From positions 178,816,200 through 178,880,199 of the forward strand of contig OW386285.2 in assembly GCA_936432065.2 (NCBI GenBank): DNA of 64,000 nt. The letters run 5' to 3'. Source of the DNA: Rutpela maculata. Lineage: Eukaryota > Arthropoda > Insecta > Coleoptera > Cerambycidae. Positions 32,015-42,426 of the stretch are shown in pieces. Position numbers and translations under genes: made by a program. Numbering within the stretch: position 1 is the stretch's first letter; every line of letters begins with the position of its first letter. The notes below the pieces were generated by a model that made no database searches, was not told where the DNA came from, and worked only from the letters and a program-made list of their open reading frames with translations.

Positions 32015-32281
32015 TTAAATATTTGTTTGCTGTATACCTAAAATGATATTCTCATATAGAGCTACTTTGGATGGTTTCTTCTCGAACTGCAAAGTCTTCG
32101 GGCCACTGGACTGTTTGAGTATTGAAAATATTATTTCAGGATATGCTGCAGATATAATGTTGTGTTTCTCAAAGTTTTTTATACAATATGTTGTTGTGTG
32201 GTCTAGCGTCATTAAACATATATAACTGGGGGGATTTAAAATAATTCCTACGTTCAGCCGCCGTTTGTTGACCAACTTCAT
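32015..32281 (-). CDS. Hypothetical 88-aa ORF in the Polinton-like centre
   Basis: A minus-strand frame (starts MKLVNKRRLNVGIILNPPSY) with a basic start and a hydrophobic first half. I do not recognise it. It shares strand with the DUF8207-like gene 630 bp away and with the frames at 33423-34783, consistent with a minus-strand gene set. The frame stays open a short way upstream of the ATG, so it may be part of a longer, spliced or broken gene. It overlaps a spurious plus-strand frame. Confidence 0.35.
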   Translation of the reverse strand: MKLVNKRRLNVGIILNPPSYICLMTLDHTTTYCIKNFEKHNIISAAYPEIIFSILKQSSGPKTLQFEKKPSKVALYENIILGIQQTNI

Positions 32282-33422
32282 GTAACATTTGTTTTTTACC
32301 CTATGCTCGTTGCAATATTATTTATAATTATGCATACTACTATATAACGCATTTAACGCTGGTTTAAACCCATAGTTTCAATATTTCGACTGCTGTATTG
32401 AGTAAGTGTTTCCTATTACAATATATAAACCTAATCCGAAAATAATTCCTGCATATCTATTGAATGTAGTATCTTTTTTTTAATTACCCTGTATATTCGA
32501 CGAATAGTATGGTATAGTATGGTATGGTATAGTATGATATGGTTTACATATATTAGCGTTGGACTGTTGGACTGTTACAGGGATTTTATTTATCACTAGC
32601 GTACGTAGATCTCAAAATATGAAGTAAAATTCATGAACGTGTATCAGTTGTTCTCGATACTTAATAATAAAAATACGATTTTGTCGGATATAAGCCCCCT
32701 GTACATTATTTCGCGACATCTGTTTAAATTAATTTATATTTCCTAATATTATTTATGGTTATATATACCTATATCTAAAAAGCATTTCTGAAACAAGACA
32801 GATATATGTAAGTTCTTTTTGATAAAATGGTATTTTTATCCCTACCATAAATAAAAATTATCTTCATAGCAATTATGTGTTTACTGTTCTATTTCTTTTT
32901 AAACATTCATAAGCGTTGAACATAAACATCTGGCCTCAAGTAAGAAATAAACAATTTGAGATGTATTTTGCAACTAAGGATATGTTTTTATAATACTTTA
33001 TTTCACACATTGTCACATGCGAATTTGTTTATTATTCGCCTCTATTTAAATATTAACAGATGGCCTTAGATATTCCTGGTTTTGTTGTACTGTATCTTTT
33101 GCAGAATAATTATCTTCATAGCAATGGTGCGTTTTGTGTTCTATTTTTGTAAATTCATGAATGGTTGGTATACATAAACATTTATCCTCATGTGTGAAAA
33201 TGTAACAAATTGTCTAATTTGTAGGTAACGTGGTCTGTCATGGGTTCCGACGCCTTTTTAGGTTAATTATATTTTGCATATGTCACATCAGTTTTGTGGG
33301 TAATGTTTAATCTCTTTATTTAAGTTTATGAAATAATCGTCAAGATGTATTTGATATAGAGAATATGTCTGTTTTGCAATGACCTGCATTTTTCCATTTT
33401 TATATTAAAAAGTTCGATATAT

Positions 33423-34260
33423 TTATTGAAATAAAACGTATTGTATTAAAGATGTATAGTTATTTATGTACCATAAATCATCCACATTTTGAAGGTTCCC
33501 ATTTACATACATGACATCTGGATTATGAGTATGGTGGACCATCCACATAACTATGTCATTCTGTCCTATTGTGGTTTGTAAAACAAAGGTATTTGAATCT
33601 GAAGTTTTGAAGTTGTGTGTATATTTCCTTGGTAAACTTGGACCTTGTATAAAGAAGTTTGATGAGAGCAGCTTTTTCAAATCAAATATATTGATGGAAA
33701 ATTCCGAAGTTCTTCACCAGTAAAGCCATATAATTTTTTTACCATGCTTGTGTTCTCTTATTAATTCGTTTGCTAGATAGAGTGAGCAGTTGAGTTTTGG
33801 GCCCATATTCTCTGCATCTAAATGAAGTTAAGTATATTTGACACTGTCTCGAATCTCCGATCCACTGAAGAATCTTGAAGTAATTTGTAAATTGTTGGTT
33901 TTTAGAATTTCTCGTAAACAACTCATCGATTCATAGCCCATATGCAGTTATTTTCCTTTGAAATCTTGATTACTGGAGGTGAAAACTGTTTGAAAATCCT
34001 CATGTATTGCATCGGTCTTTCCATCGTAATACCGGTAATTCATTATTGTTCCTTGATGAGATAAAACCTATTCCAATCGGTTTCAGAAGAAAACTTTCCA
34101 CAGGTGGTTAAGAGAGTTAAGAGAGAATTATTGCATAGGTGGTGAAACAAGAATCATATGGAAGTCTATCAAAAAACAAATTTGTACTATGTTCACCAAT
34201 CACTATATACATCCTTTGAAATGCAATCTTTGGATTCGAATACACTTGATATCTAGCCAT
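33423..34260 (-). pseudogene. Broken unrecognised gene in the Polinton-like centre
   Basis: From an ATG at 34258-34260 a 47-codon frame (starts MARYQVYSNPKIAFQRMYIV) ends at TAA 34117-34119. Further minus-strand frames follow at 33739-33921 (60 codons, contains NYFKILQWIGDSRQCQIYL) and 33423-33680 (85 codons, contains VLQTTIGQNDIVMWMVHHTH). Frame switches and stops lie between. The run of frames on one strand in the same order as one gene suggests a decayed ORF of about 250-280 codons. I cannot name a family. Introns instead of lesions are possible. Confidence 0.4.
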
Positions 34261-34300
34261 TCTGATATGTAAATAAAACAAATCATTATTAATATGAAAT

Positions 34301-34783
34301 TTAATTAACAGTGTCTTGATTATAAATATTATATTTTACAATATATTCGTTAGGTATGGTATTTCTAATAGAGAATAGCATGTGAAAAAAACCTTCTGAA
34401 ATCATTTCTTTTAAAAACACATCGAGAGTAATGAATCTTCGTAAGACATGGCTACATAACTCTTCAGCGCGACCATATGTTTTCAGTGTGTACTCTAGAT
34501 GTCCAAGACGAACTAAAGTATCAGTTTCATAATCTCTAACATGATACGTAATATTGGGAGATGTATCGAGTTCTTGAAATTTTTCTCTTGAAATATCCTG
34601 ATACAAATTGAGAATGGCATTTTTTAAGTTATCATTGATATCGTCCATTCTAATAATTCTAACTAGGCACTTTAGAATTAAAATCAAAGTACAAAGCGTA
34701 AGGTAGCACAGTAATTGAAGAAGTGGAGCTGATTGATTATTGTGGTCGGTAGAAATATCAATAAGTTTTGTGTGGTAGCGCAT
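34301..34783 (-). CDS. Hypothetical 160-aa ORF in the Polinton-like centre
   Basis: Intact minus-strand frame with no recognised family. Two starts are possible. The first ATG adds about 45 residues with a hydrophobic segment (LLQLLCYLTLCTLILILKCL, residues 22-41) that could span a membrane. The internal ATG gives an acidic-helical protein starting MDDINDNLKNAILNLYQDIS, with RDYETDTLVRLGHLEYTLK and AEELCSHVLRRF further on. The 115-residue version looks like a compact helical protein and may be the real product, with the hydrophobic part accidental. It lies upstream of the broken gene on the same strand. Confidence 0.5.
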   Translation of the reverse strand: MRYHTKLIDISTDHNNQSAPLLQLLCYLTLCTLILILKCLVRIIRMDDINDNLKNAILNLYQDISREKFQELDTSPNITYHVRDYETDTLVRLGHLEYTLKTYGRAEELCSHVLRRFITLDVFLKEMISEGFFHMLFSIRNTIPNEYIVKYNIYNQDTVN

Positions 34784-35247
34784 GCGTCTTTTATCGTAAA
34801 TTTTTTTGTTGAGAGGGGGAACATGTCACGTGTCTAACACCTGCATATGTTATTCGCGGAATCCTACACTTGTCGAGACAAGTTAATGAAACTATGTGTT
34901 CAGGTTATTTCAAGGTTTATAATGCTCTGTAAAAAAATATATTGCATCATGTTATGACATCATTATTTTTTTCGGAGACGTCGCGTGAGAAAGCATTGTC
35001 CAGATTGCATATGACACTCTGTAAAAAATATATAATTTGGTATATGAAAGCCTAACAATGTGCTATCTTTTAATTCGAGTATGGGGGAATAATGTGACTT
35101 TCCTATCTAATCTTATAACACGATACAAAGTATGATATAAATCTGGGTTTGCATGTTATGAGGTGAAAGAAATTCAGTGAAAACGCTATATAAAACATTT
35201 GAAATGATGTTCTGTTTGAGTTTTTCCGAGTATATGAGAAGTTAAAT

Positions 35248-35334
35248 ATGATCGATACTCTTTCAGAAGAACTATACAGTGAATCCATAATAGAAAAGAA
35301 ACACGCGTATAACACGTTTTTGTATTATGCGTAA
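35248..35334 (+). CDS. Internal paralogue of the arm mini-ORF (28 aa)
   Basis: It begins MIDTLSEEL and continues SESIIEKKH, matching the arm mini-ORF (35722) in frame, start codon and spacing, with several synonymous or conservative changes. After KKHA the two diverge. It lies 350 bp inside the right arm's inner edge, in single-copy sequence, and its flanks also resemble the arm. That the peptide frame survives while flanks diverge is the main argument that it is real. Confidence 0.4.
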   Translation: MIDTLSEELYSESIIEKKHAYNTFLYYA

Positions 35335-35394
35335 ATTGATTTTTTACTGTTAATATCCTGTATCTGAGTTGAAAATGTAAAAATTACTAGTCAA

Positions 35395-35515
35395 AATATA
35401 TTATTTTTTCTTAGTCTATAAGATTTTTTCATTATTATTTATGTAGGTTGAAATAGCTCAGTCTGAGGTTCCATCCCTGGCTTCGACACAATTTTTCTTT
35501 AGCAAAGCGAGATAT
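35395..35515 (+). repeat. Second internal copy of the arm segment
   Basis: Resembles 37105-37230 in the right arm (AGTCTATAAGATTT, TTCATTA..ATTT, GAAATAGCTCAGTCTGA, TTTCTTTAGCAAAGCGAGA), with deletions. Together with 35248-35334 it shows that the inner edge of the right arm was once duplicated. Confidence 0.65.
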
Positions 35516-35721
35516 TCTATTACCCTCAGCACTAGTTGCCATCTGATGGTCGTAACCTAGTTCATCTTACCATATTTTACAAGTTCAGACATGTCTGGAC
35601 TTGTTTCCCCATCAACATCTGTTGCTATGGAGAGCATCCCCCACCTAAGATTATTATACCCTTAAACGATATATAAAGCATATGCAATTTTGTGTCTTTC
35701 TGAGTATACAACAAAGTAAAT

Positions 35722-35832
35722 ATGATTGATACTCTTCCTGAAGAACTAGAACTAGACAGTGAATCTATAATAGAGAAGAAGCATGAAGTTTACAGTTTGT
35801 GCAGAACTGGGCTTACCAATACGTGTGTCTAA
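35722..35832 (+). CDS. 36-aa mini-ORF, right-arm copy
   Basis: The frame begins MIDTLPEEL, continues SESIIEKKH and ends GLTNTCV before TAA. It is acidic then basic, with no recognised family. An identical mirrored copy is in the left arm (29261-29371) and a diverged paralogue lies at 35248-35334. It may be a small protein or a coding exon of a spliced transcript. Chance is possible at this length, but the shared start codon and frame in a diverged copy argue against it. Confidence 0.4.
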   Translation: MIDTLPEELELDSESIIEKKHEVYSLCRTGLTNTCV

Positions 35833-35948
35833 TTCAGCATTATTTTATTATTGCTTTAATTGATATTCTATTATATATAGGAGAGGGGGAAGAATGAAAA
35901 TACTTTTCTTATAAATTTAACACCTGACATTATATATTTTACCATTCA

Positions 35949-36179
35949 TTATAATTTACTTGAAAACCTTTGCTTATTTTTAAACACTTTCTCATCCCAG
36001 ATCTTCTGTATTTCATGAGGTATATGAATGATTTCTTTCTTCACAATGATAGTGGTAGTTACATTGCAATAATTACACGATACATCCAAATCAGGCTGGT
36101 TCGTCTCAAAATGTATTTTCTATTTACTTGTAAAGTTTTTAATAAATATTTGTAAAACTACATGTGGTTTATTTTCCAT
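35949..36179 (-). pseudogene. Right-arm copy of the 76-aa ORF, nonsense at codon 20
   Basis: Mirror of 28914-29144. A single T to G change turns the tyrosine codon after TSK into TAG. The rest appears unchanged. Arm homogenisation has therefore not erased this mutation, or the ORF is not under selection. Confidence 0.6.
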
Positions 36180-37692
36180 TACATAAAATATGTAATGTTT
36201 CCCGGACTAATTTTATAAAATAATTTTTAATTTAACCCCTGTATATGTTTAATTATTTTATTACAATAAAATAGAAATGGAATAATATGTATTTTATTTC
36301 ACACAGCCCTGTACATTAATTAAGTATTTTCAAACTGCTTTCAGTTTGTTATTTATTGTCTCCTTGTAACATTATAACGCGAATTGATACACATATGACA
36401 TATGTGTAATTCTATTTTTAGTCCGTATTTGACCCTCGTGGCACGAACGGCTTAAATGCATTGTGAATGTAACATTATTCGTTAAATATTTACCTGATCC
36501 ATTTACCTTAGCAAGTTTTGTGAATGTGTGTTACCTCTACGATATATCTGTTTGGTGGGCGTTTTGTGCCTCTAAGAATATTTTGTGAATATTGTTCTGT
36601 GAAATAAAAATAATGTGAAATAGTGCGAAGTGGCAGTGTTTATGTTTTCTTGGATACCTTTTGTTTTTACATTGGATTACCATTGGATTACCTATAAGGT
36701 ATCGTATTGATGCAAATTTATAAACACATTGTTTAGAGAGATTTTTGGGGCGTTTCTAAAAATTTATTATTTCTTTGATGTCGATGCTATACTATAGTCT
36801 GAAATCGTGTACACATGATTTGGGATTGGAAAAATGCTTATTTTTTATACTATAGTCTGAAATCGTGTACACATGATTTGGGATTGGAAAAATGCTTATT
36901 TTTTCCTCTGAAATTATTTCGAAATTTTTAATGGGTATTCATTGACTTATAGAGAGCCAGTATTCATGGGTGGTTTGAAATGCACATTTTTTTATATCAG
37001 ATATAACGAAAAGCCAAAAACCGCCCATTTTGTGAAAAACTAGTCAGTTATCAGACAACTGCTAGAATCTAAGATGAAATTGTAAATTTTAAGTCAAAAT
37101 ATATTGTTTTATTCCTAGTCTATAAGATTTCTTTCATTAATATTTGTGTAAGCTGAAATAGCTCAGTCTGAAGTTCCAGAAGTCCTAATTTCGACACATT
37201 TTTCTTTAGCAAAGCGAGAAGTCAAAAACTATGCACTTTGTATACATATTGTTGATAACGTAAATAATTTTTGTGATGAAATGCACATCTTGTGAAAAAT
37301 TGACAATATCCTGTTATGAGAAACTACAATTAACATGTTGCTATTTTTTTGGTTTAGACGCTATTTTTACTTGTATAAATTATACGATAACAATTACTCT
37401 CCGAGACCCCACGCTTCTGAGTGCTGTTTTGCATCTTTAAAAAAGAATACAACTTATTAACTGATGCAGTCATCAGAGAGATGCAATTAAGCCGTGAGAA
37501 ATATACTGGCTAAATATAGTCTACATGTGTTCGATGAATTTTATGGCGTAAACACTTTAGAGAATACTTTGTTTGGGGCAATTGAAAAGCACATTTATTT
37601 ATGAAAGTATATACCGTGTATAAGAAATTTGTAGGTACACATATTATTATATTGAATTAATTACCGAAATAATGATCTGGTCGTGAGGACAA

Positions 37693-38044
37693 TAGTTTTG
37701 ATTGGTTTTACCTTTCATCATAATCTATTTTTAGATAAACACATCATTCACCTTTCACCAGATGTCATGAGTCATCGATCTATTTTTAGATGTGAATCAC
37801 TGGCAGATGTCGAACACGTGTTCACCAGATGTCATAAGTCATCGATCTATTTTTAGATTGTGAATCACTGGCAGATGTCGAACACGTGTTCACCAGATGT
37901 CATAAGTCATCGATCTATTTTTAGATTGTCGTGAGAATCTAACCTTTGGTTTCACCAGCCAGACAAGTCATTCACCTTTCACCAGATGTCGTGAGTCATC
38001 GATCTATTTTTAGATTGTGTACCATCTGTTCACCGGATGTCGTG
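37693..38044 (-). repeat. Tandem repeats in the outer right arm
   Basis: Inverted counterpart of 27049-27400 with the same unit number and order. Confidence 0.85.
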
Positions 38045-38176
38045 AGAACAGTAGTTTTAATTGGTTCCCACACAACCAGCTGTTCGCCAGATGCTTTCAC
38101 ATAGCTTTTGATTGGCTGCTCACTGGTGAGCGCCTCTCCGCTCCGGAGGTTCTCTTATTACACACCTACTGAAATT

Positions 38177-38743
38177 TCACAAGTATAAACTTATTTCATA
38201 CTCTACTTTCTTTAAATGACTAGCCCAGAGCACCAATACCTTTCGGTATACCTAAATCAAGAGAATGAATGAACTGTGCATTGCCTGCATTCAGTTACTC
38301 AAATCTCAGGAGCCGTTTTAGTTTAATTCGATTTTGTTCAATTCAGGGTTTAAATAAATAAAGAAATGTAGATTAGTAACAATATATTAAACAACAAATA
38401 TAAAATTGGTTTAGGAAACCTTATAACAAAAATGTCTTAACCTAGAAATTTGAAAATAATAATTTATTTGACTTTTGCCCGAGACTTATTTTATTTTAGT
38501 AAGCTTACTTTTATTTTACTTGTAGTTGAATATATTTGACACCTTTAAAACTTCCTCTTGAAATTATCTTCTTGAATATTTTGACATCAGTGAATATTTG
38601 TTCTTTCTTGACGTTAGTTTCAATGTCTTTTTAATAATTTAAGTTTTTATTAAATTTACCTTCTTCCAGTTTTAATTAAAGGATATATAATTTAAAATTT
38701 TATGTTCTCTTCTTAAATTTTACATATGGATCATTATTTTAAT
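38177..38743. other. Right flank of the Polinton-like element
   Basis: AT-rich, no ORF or repeat relation noticed. It separates the element from the satellite at 38744. Confidence 0.4.
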
Positions 38744-39230
38744 GGATTCGGTTTCAGCAGGTCAAAATACATGGGAATACACTGGTCTAGTCCGTCGGAC
38801 AAACCATTTTATTGGGGGGTGTGTTTTTCGGGTTTAGGGGTGAAAAACGAGCCAATCCATCAATTCTGACTTCGAATCCGGATTAAGCAGGTCAAAATAC
38901 ATAAGGATACACTGGTATAGTCCGTCGGACAGACCACTTTGTTTTTGTTTTGGGGGTGTTTTTTGGGGTTGGGGGTGAAAAACGAGCCAATCTGACAATT
39001 CTGACTACGGATTCGGTTTCAGCAGGTCCAAATACATAAGAATATACTGGTTTGGTCCGCCGGACAGAGCATTTTTTGGGGGGGGGGGTGTTTTTTGGGG
39101 TTGGAGGTGAAAAACGACCTGATCTGACAATTCCGACTTCGGATTCGGTTTTAGCGGGTCCAAATACATACGGATATATTGGTCTGGTCCGCCGGACAGA
39201 CCACTTTTTTTTGTGGGGCTGTGTAATTTT
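38744..39230 (+). repeat. Four-unit satellite (about 130-135 bp units)
   Basis: Units start near 38744, 38874, 39007 and 39140. Each contains (G)GATTCGGTTT.AGC(A/G)GGTC, AAATACAT, a TCCG(T/C)CGGACA pair, a G-run, GTGTTTTTTGGGGTT and GTGAAAAACGA.C. The unit is far more G-rich than its surroundings. The last unit is cut where the truncated gypsy copy A begins. Open frames on both strands are repeat by-products. Confidence 0.85.
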
Positions 39231-39239
39231 TTGACGTCT

Positions 39240-40606
39240 GACGTTAGCACTTCTGACAGTAATCGTTGACTTTTTATTTACGATCAGTCCAATAATTTAC
39301 GATTTCTTATTGATACCGGAGTTGATTTGTCAGTTATACCACGTAATATTTTTACAGATTTAAATAAAAATCTTGACCGTAACTAATGGTTCTACTATAT
39401 ATACATATGGAAAAAAATTATCGAGAGTTAATTTAAACTTACGAAGAATTTTTCCTTTCATTTTTAATATAGCTGACATTTCAATTCCGATCATTGAAGC
39501 TGATTTTTTATCTCATTTTGGTTTAGTAGTTGATTTAAAAAGGCACGCTTAATTGATAATACTACTAATTTATCAATAAATTGTTTTATTAGAAATATTT
39601 CTTTAGACTCCCTTAAATTATTTTCTTTAATGAATGTGTTCAATGTATTAATTTTACAGTTTCCTAACTTAAGTTCACCAAGTTACAATTTGCATGTTAA
39701 ACATTCAGTCGTACATCATATTGTCACGGAAGGACATTTACCTTTTCTCGTCCTCGCAGATTAGACAAAATGAAATTTAAAATAAAAATAAAATGAATTT
39801 AATAATATGGTTAAGTTAGGTATATATAAACCTTCGTCCTCTTCCGTCTGTTCGCCGCTTCTTATGGTAGCTAAACAAGAACCCAATGGCTGGCGTCCTT
39901 GAGGAGATTATAGACAACTGAATACAGTTACAGTACCAGATAGATATCCATCACATCTCTTATATAGTTGTACTATTTTCTTGAGAATTGATTTAATTCG
40001 AGCTTATCATCAAATACCAGTTACAGAGAGTGACATTTTTAGAACAGCTATTACTACTCCTTTCGGTTTATTCTAATTTTCACGAATGACTTTTGGTTTA
40101 CGAAATGCTGGTCAGACTTTTCAAAGATTTATGAACGAGGTACTTACAGGTTTACCTTTCGTTTTTGTCTATTTAGACGATATTTTAATTGCAAGTAAAT
40201 CAAATTCGCAACATTTAGAACACTTAAGAGTTGTTTTTGAATGGTTGGACCAATTCGGTATAAATATTAAACCGTCTAAGTGTATTTTGGGAACTGATAG
40301 CTCGACCTTTTTAGGACATCATATTTCTTCACAAGGTATTTTACCTTCTTCTGAAAGAGTTGATGTCATTAATAATTTTCCCTTCAACAACTCTTAAACA
40401 ACAACGTTTTATAAGCATGGTAAACTTTTATCATCGTTTCGTGCATAAAAGATCTTAGTTCTTTGCATCCCTTCTGTACTAATGTATCGCAACATAAAAT
40501 TGCGAAAATAGATGATTTTCCTATTGACTGGATGGATAGTTTCTTAAAAACCAAAAGCTCTATAGTCAATGCAGTTATTTTAGCTCATCCTTGTTGTAGT
40601 GACAAT
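39240..40606 (+). pseudogene. Gypsy A protease and reverse transcriptase
   Basis: The protease has FLIDTGVDLSVIP at about 39301-39340. The reverse transcriptase region shows GWRP, a DYRQLN-like segment, LIRAYHQIP and a 103-codon open stretch (40086-40397) with FGLRNAGQTFQRFM, FVFVYLDDILIASK (catalytic YLDD) and KCILG..SSTFLGHHIS. Several stops (for example TGA in WRP*GDY and TAA before FSRM) and small shifts disable it. At 40606-40611 the sequence meets the LTR of copy B and resumes at 47015. Confidence 0.9.
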
Positions 40607-40611
40607 ACATT

Positions 40612-40793
40612 TGTGGCAGCTCACTTACCTTAAAAATTAAGTTTCTTTTATGTTATCTATTTCTTATTGTAACCAAGGATCTTACAATAGAAAAATAACA
40701 ATTTTGATATTATTAAAAACTATATTTCGAATTTTAACAATATAATCTTTCGAAACTAAAATTCATATTTATTTAATAGCATAATTCGCTATA
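40612..40793 (+). repeat. 5' LTR of gypsy B
   Basis: Begins TGTGGCAGCTCACTTACC and ends ATAATTCGCTATA. A TGATGACTCCGAC segment at 40796, 2 nt later, is a plausible primer-binding site (one base from the usual TGG start). The 3' end is not CA, which some gypsy lineages share. Confidence 0.85.
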
Positions 40794-41331
40794 ATTGATG
40801 ACTCCGACTCTACACGTACCTACCTCCTGATGTTATGCGCGTGTAAGAAATAACAATAAATTTTTAAATTGTATTGTTGGATCAGAAAAGCCCCCGACGT
40901 AGGCAAATAAATCCCTGTGTGTTACTAGGGACACATTTTTTATTCAAGAAGAAGAAGAAGAAGAAGGCAAGAATATTCCTTTGTGACTGGCCGACTGATA
41001 TGTTGATGAATATTATTTATGTAAATTACCGCAATAATTGGACCAGATGATGTCACAGATGCTTTAAATTGATTGAAATTTGAAATGAATTTCAAATAGA
41101 AGTTTCCGGATTTAAAGAGCCCAAAAGAATCTCCGACGATTTTGCCTTTTGAGTTTGGATATAAACTGAAGATTATCCAAATTATTTTTCTTATTTTATT
41201 GTACGGTAAGTGTGTTGTTTTCCTCATTTTTCCTGTTGATAGAAAGAATCAGTCAATTAATTAAAACCAGTGCTACTAGTGATGTCTCACTTGATAATCC
41301 AGTAGTTTTGTCTCATATCCAATATATCACA
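40794..41331 (+). other. Leader of gypsy B
   Basis: Non-coding region between LTR and gag. It includes a primer-binding-site-like segment at 40796 and a short (AAG)n run near 40949-40966. Confidence 0.6.
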
Positions 41332-42212
41332 ATGTCAAGCTTCCCCCTTTTGGATTTCTAAACCAGAAATTTGGTTCACGCAAGTCGAATCTCAATTTAC
41401 TGTGGTCAGAATAGTTAATGAAAAAGTATGACCAGGTAGTCGCAAATTTGCGTGTTTGCAATGTTATAGCTAATCCACCGGAAAGTGATTTATATTGAAA
41501 TTTAAAAACTGTTTTGATTTCTCGCCTGACTTTTAGTGAGGAAAAGCGTTTAGCTGACTTACTCTCAAGTTTACAAATGAGAGATCTCAAACCGTCAGAT
41601 TTTTATCGGTCCATATTGAGTATTGCAGGAGGATCTCATATGGTGAGCCAAGAGTTATTAATTAAGTTGTGGAAGAGACGCTTACCCAAAACATTTTTTA
41701 TTGCGATTACTGCTTCAGGTAAATCTGATATAAAGGAAATCATAGATATAGCAGATCGTATTTGGGAGTCAAGCCAGGGTTTGATCGTTGCGTCGGTATC
41801 TTCTCCTCATTTTGACGTAGAACCCACACTCTTTATTTCAGATTTAATAAAAACTTTTAAAAAAATTTCAACTACTTTTCAATGTACCTTGAATCAAGTT
41901 TCACAGCGTCAAGAATTATTCAGTTCAGTTCAAATTCTATTGAATTTAAAATTGCTACAAAAAGTCCTGATTCTTCAGTCTCTTCTTCTTTCTGCAGTAA
42001 CTGCAGAAGTCGAGATAAATTCAAAAATCGTTCATCAAGTTGTGGTAATATCCGTAATAAGTATGATCGTACCAATAACACAGTTTGTTACTGGCATCAA
42101 CTTTATGGTAATAAAGCCTTTCGCTGCGGAGGAACTTGGTGTACCTTCAGTAAAGATTTTAAGGTTAACGATCAGAAATTACCAAAATTTGATAAAGTTA
42201 ATAATATTTTGA
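41332..42212 (+). pseudogene. Gypsy B Gag, frameshifted
   Basis: A first frame begins MSSFPLLDF and stops. Another frame carries PEIWFTQVESQFTVVRIVNE, the conserved start of insect gypsy Gag. From 41514 a 232-codon frame reads RLTFSEEKRLADLLSSLQM, DLKPSDFYRSI and LWKRRLPKT. A shift near 41880 moves the C-terminal part into the frame of 41882-42346, which has a Cys/His segment CYWHQLYGNKAFRC. The protein would package the element RNA. At least three disruptions make it inactive. Confidence 0.85.
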
Positions 42213-42346
42213 CGTCTGACATTAGCATTTCCGACACTAATCGTAGACTTTTTATTTATGATCCATCAAACAATTTGCGTTTACTCATTGATACTGGAGT
42301 TGATTTATCAGTTATTCCAGTTATTCCATTTTATAGATATAAATAA
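42205..42346 (+). pseudogene. Gypsy B protease
   Basis: LRLLIDTGVDLSVIP holds the catalytic D-T-G of the retropepsin fold, in the same frame as the end of Gag (41882-42346). The frame ends at TAA 42344. The C-terminal part of the protease (FNIADIEIPIIGADLLSHFG) continues in the next ORF. Confidence 0.85.
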
Positions 42347-42426
42347 AAACCCAGATTTAATATTAACAGCATGCATCTAATGGCTGACTTATTAGTACAT
42401 ATGGAAAAAAGTTTTTAAAAGTTAAT

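Larger units (their letters stand above)
35601..38170 (-). repeat. Right 2,570-bp terminal inverted repeat
   Basis: Exact mirror of 26923-29492. Differences seen include one at the stop in the 76-codon frame (TAT to TAG) and one C/T change at about 36640. It ends CACCTACT against the GAAATT duplication. Confidence 0.92.
26917..38176. mobile_element. 11.2-kb Polinton-like element with 2.57-kb terminal inverted repeats
   Basis: The element proper is 26923-38170, flanked by GAAATT at 26917-26922 and 38171-38176. It starts AGTAGGTGTGTAATAAGAG and ends with the exact reverse complement. Arms 26923-29492 and 35601-38170 are each 2,570 bp, with no net indel and only scattered mismatches seen. A 6-bp duplication and 5'-AG termini are Polinton/Maverick hallmarks. 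However, protein-primed polymerase B, retroviral-type integrase, packaging ATPase, protease and capsid genes are not recognisable. The 6.1-kb centre carries a DUF8207-like ORF, other minus-strand ORFs, a tRNA-like sequence and minisatellites. I infer a non-autonomous Polinton derivative or virus-like element. Foldback elements of the FB/NOF (MULE) type also have repeat-rich long arms, but their duplications are 9 bp. Confidence 0.75.

Noticed and set aside
26917..38176. FB/NOF-type (MULE) foldback identity
   Set aside because: Long repeat-rich arms fit, but the duplication is 6 bp (GAAATT) and the termini are AG..CT, which fit Polinton better; kept as an alternative only.
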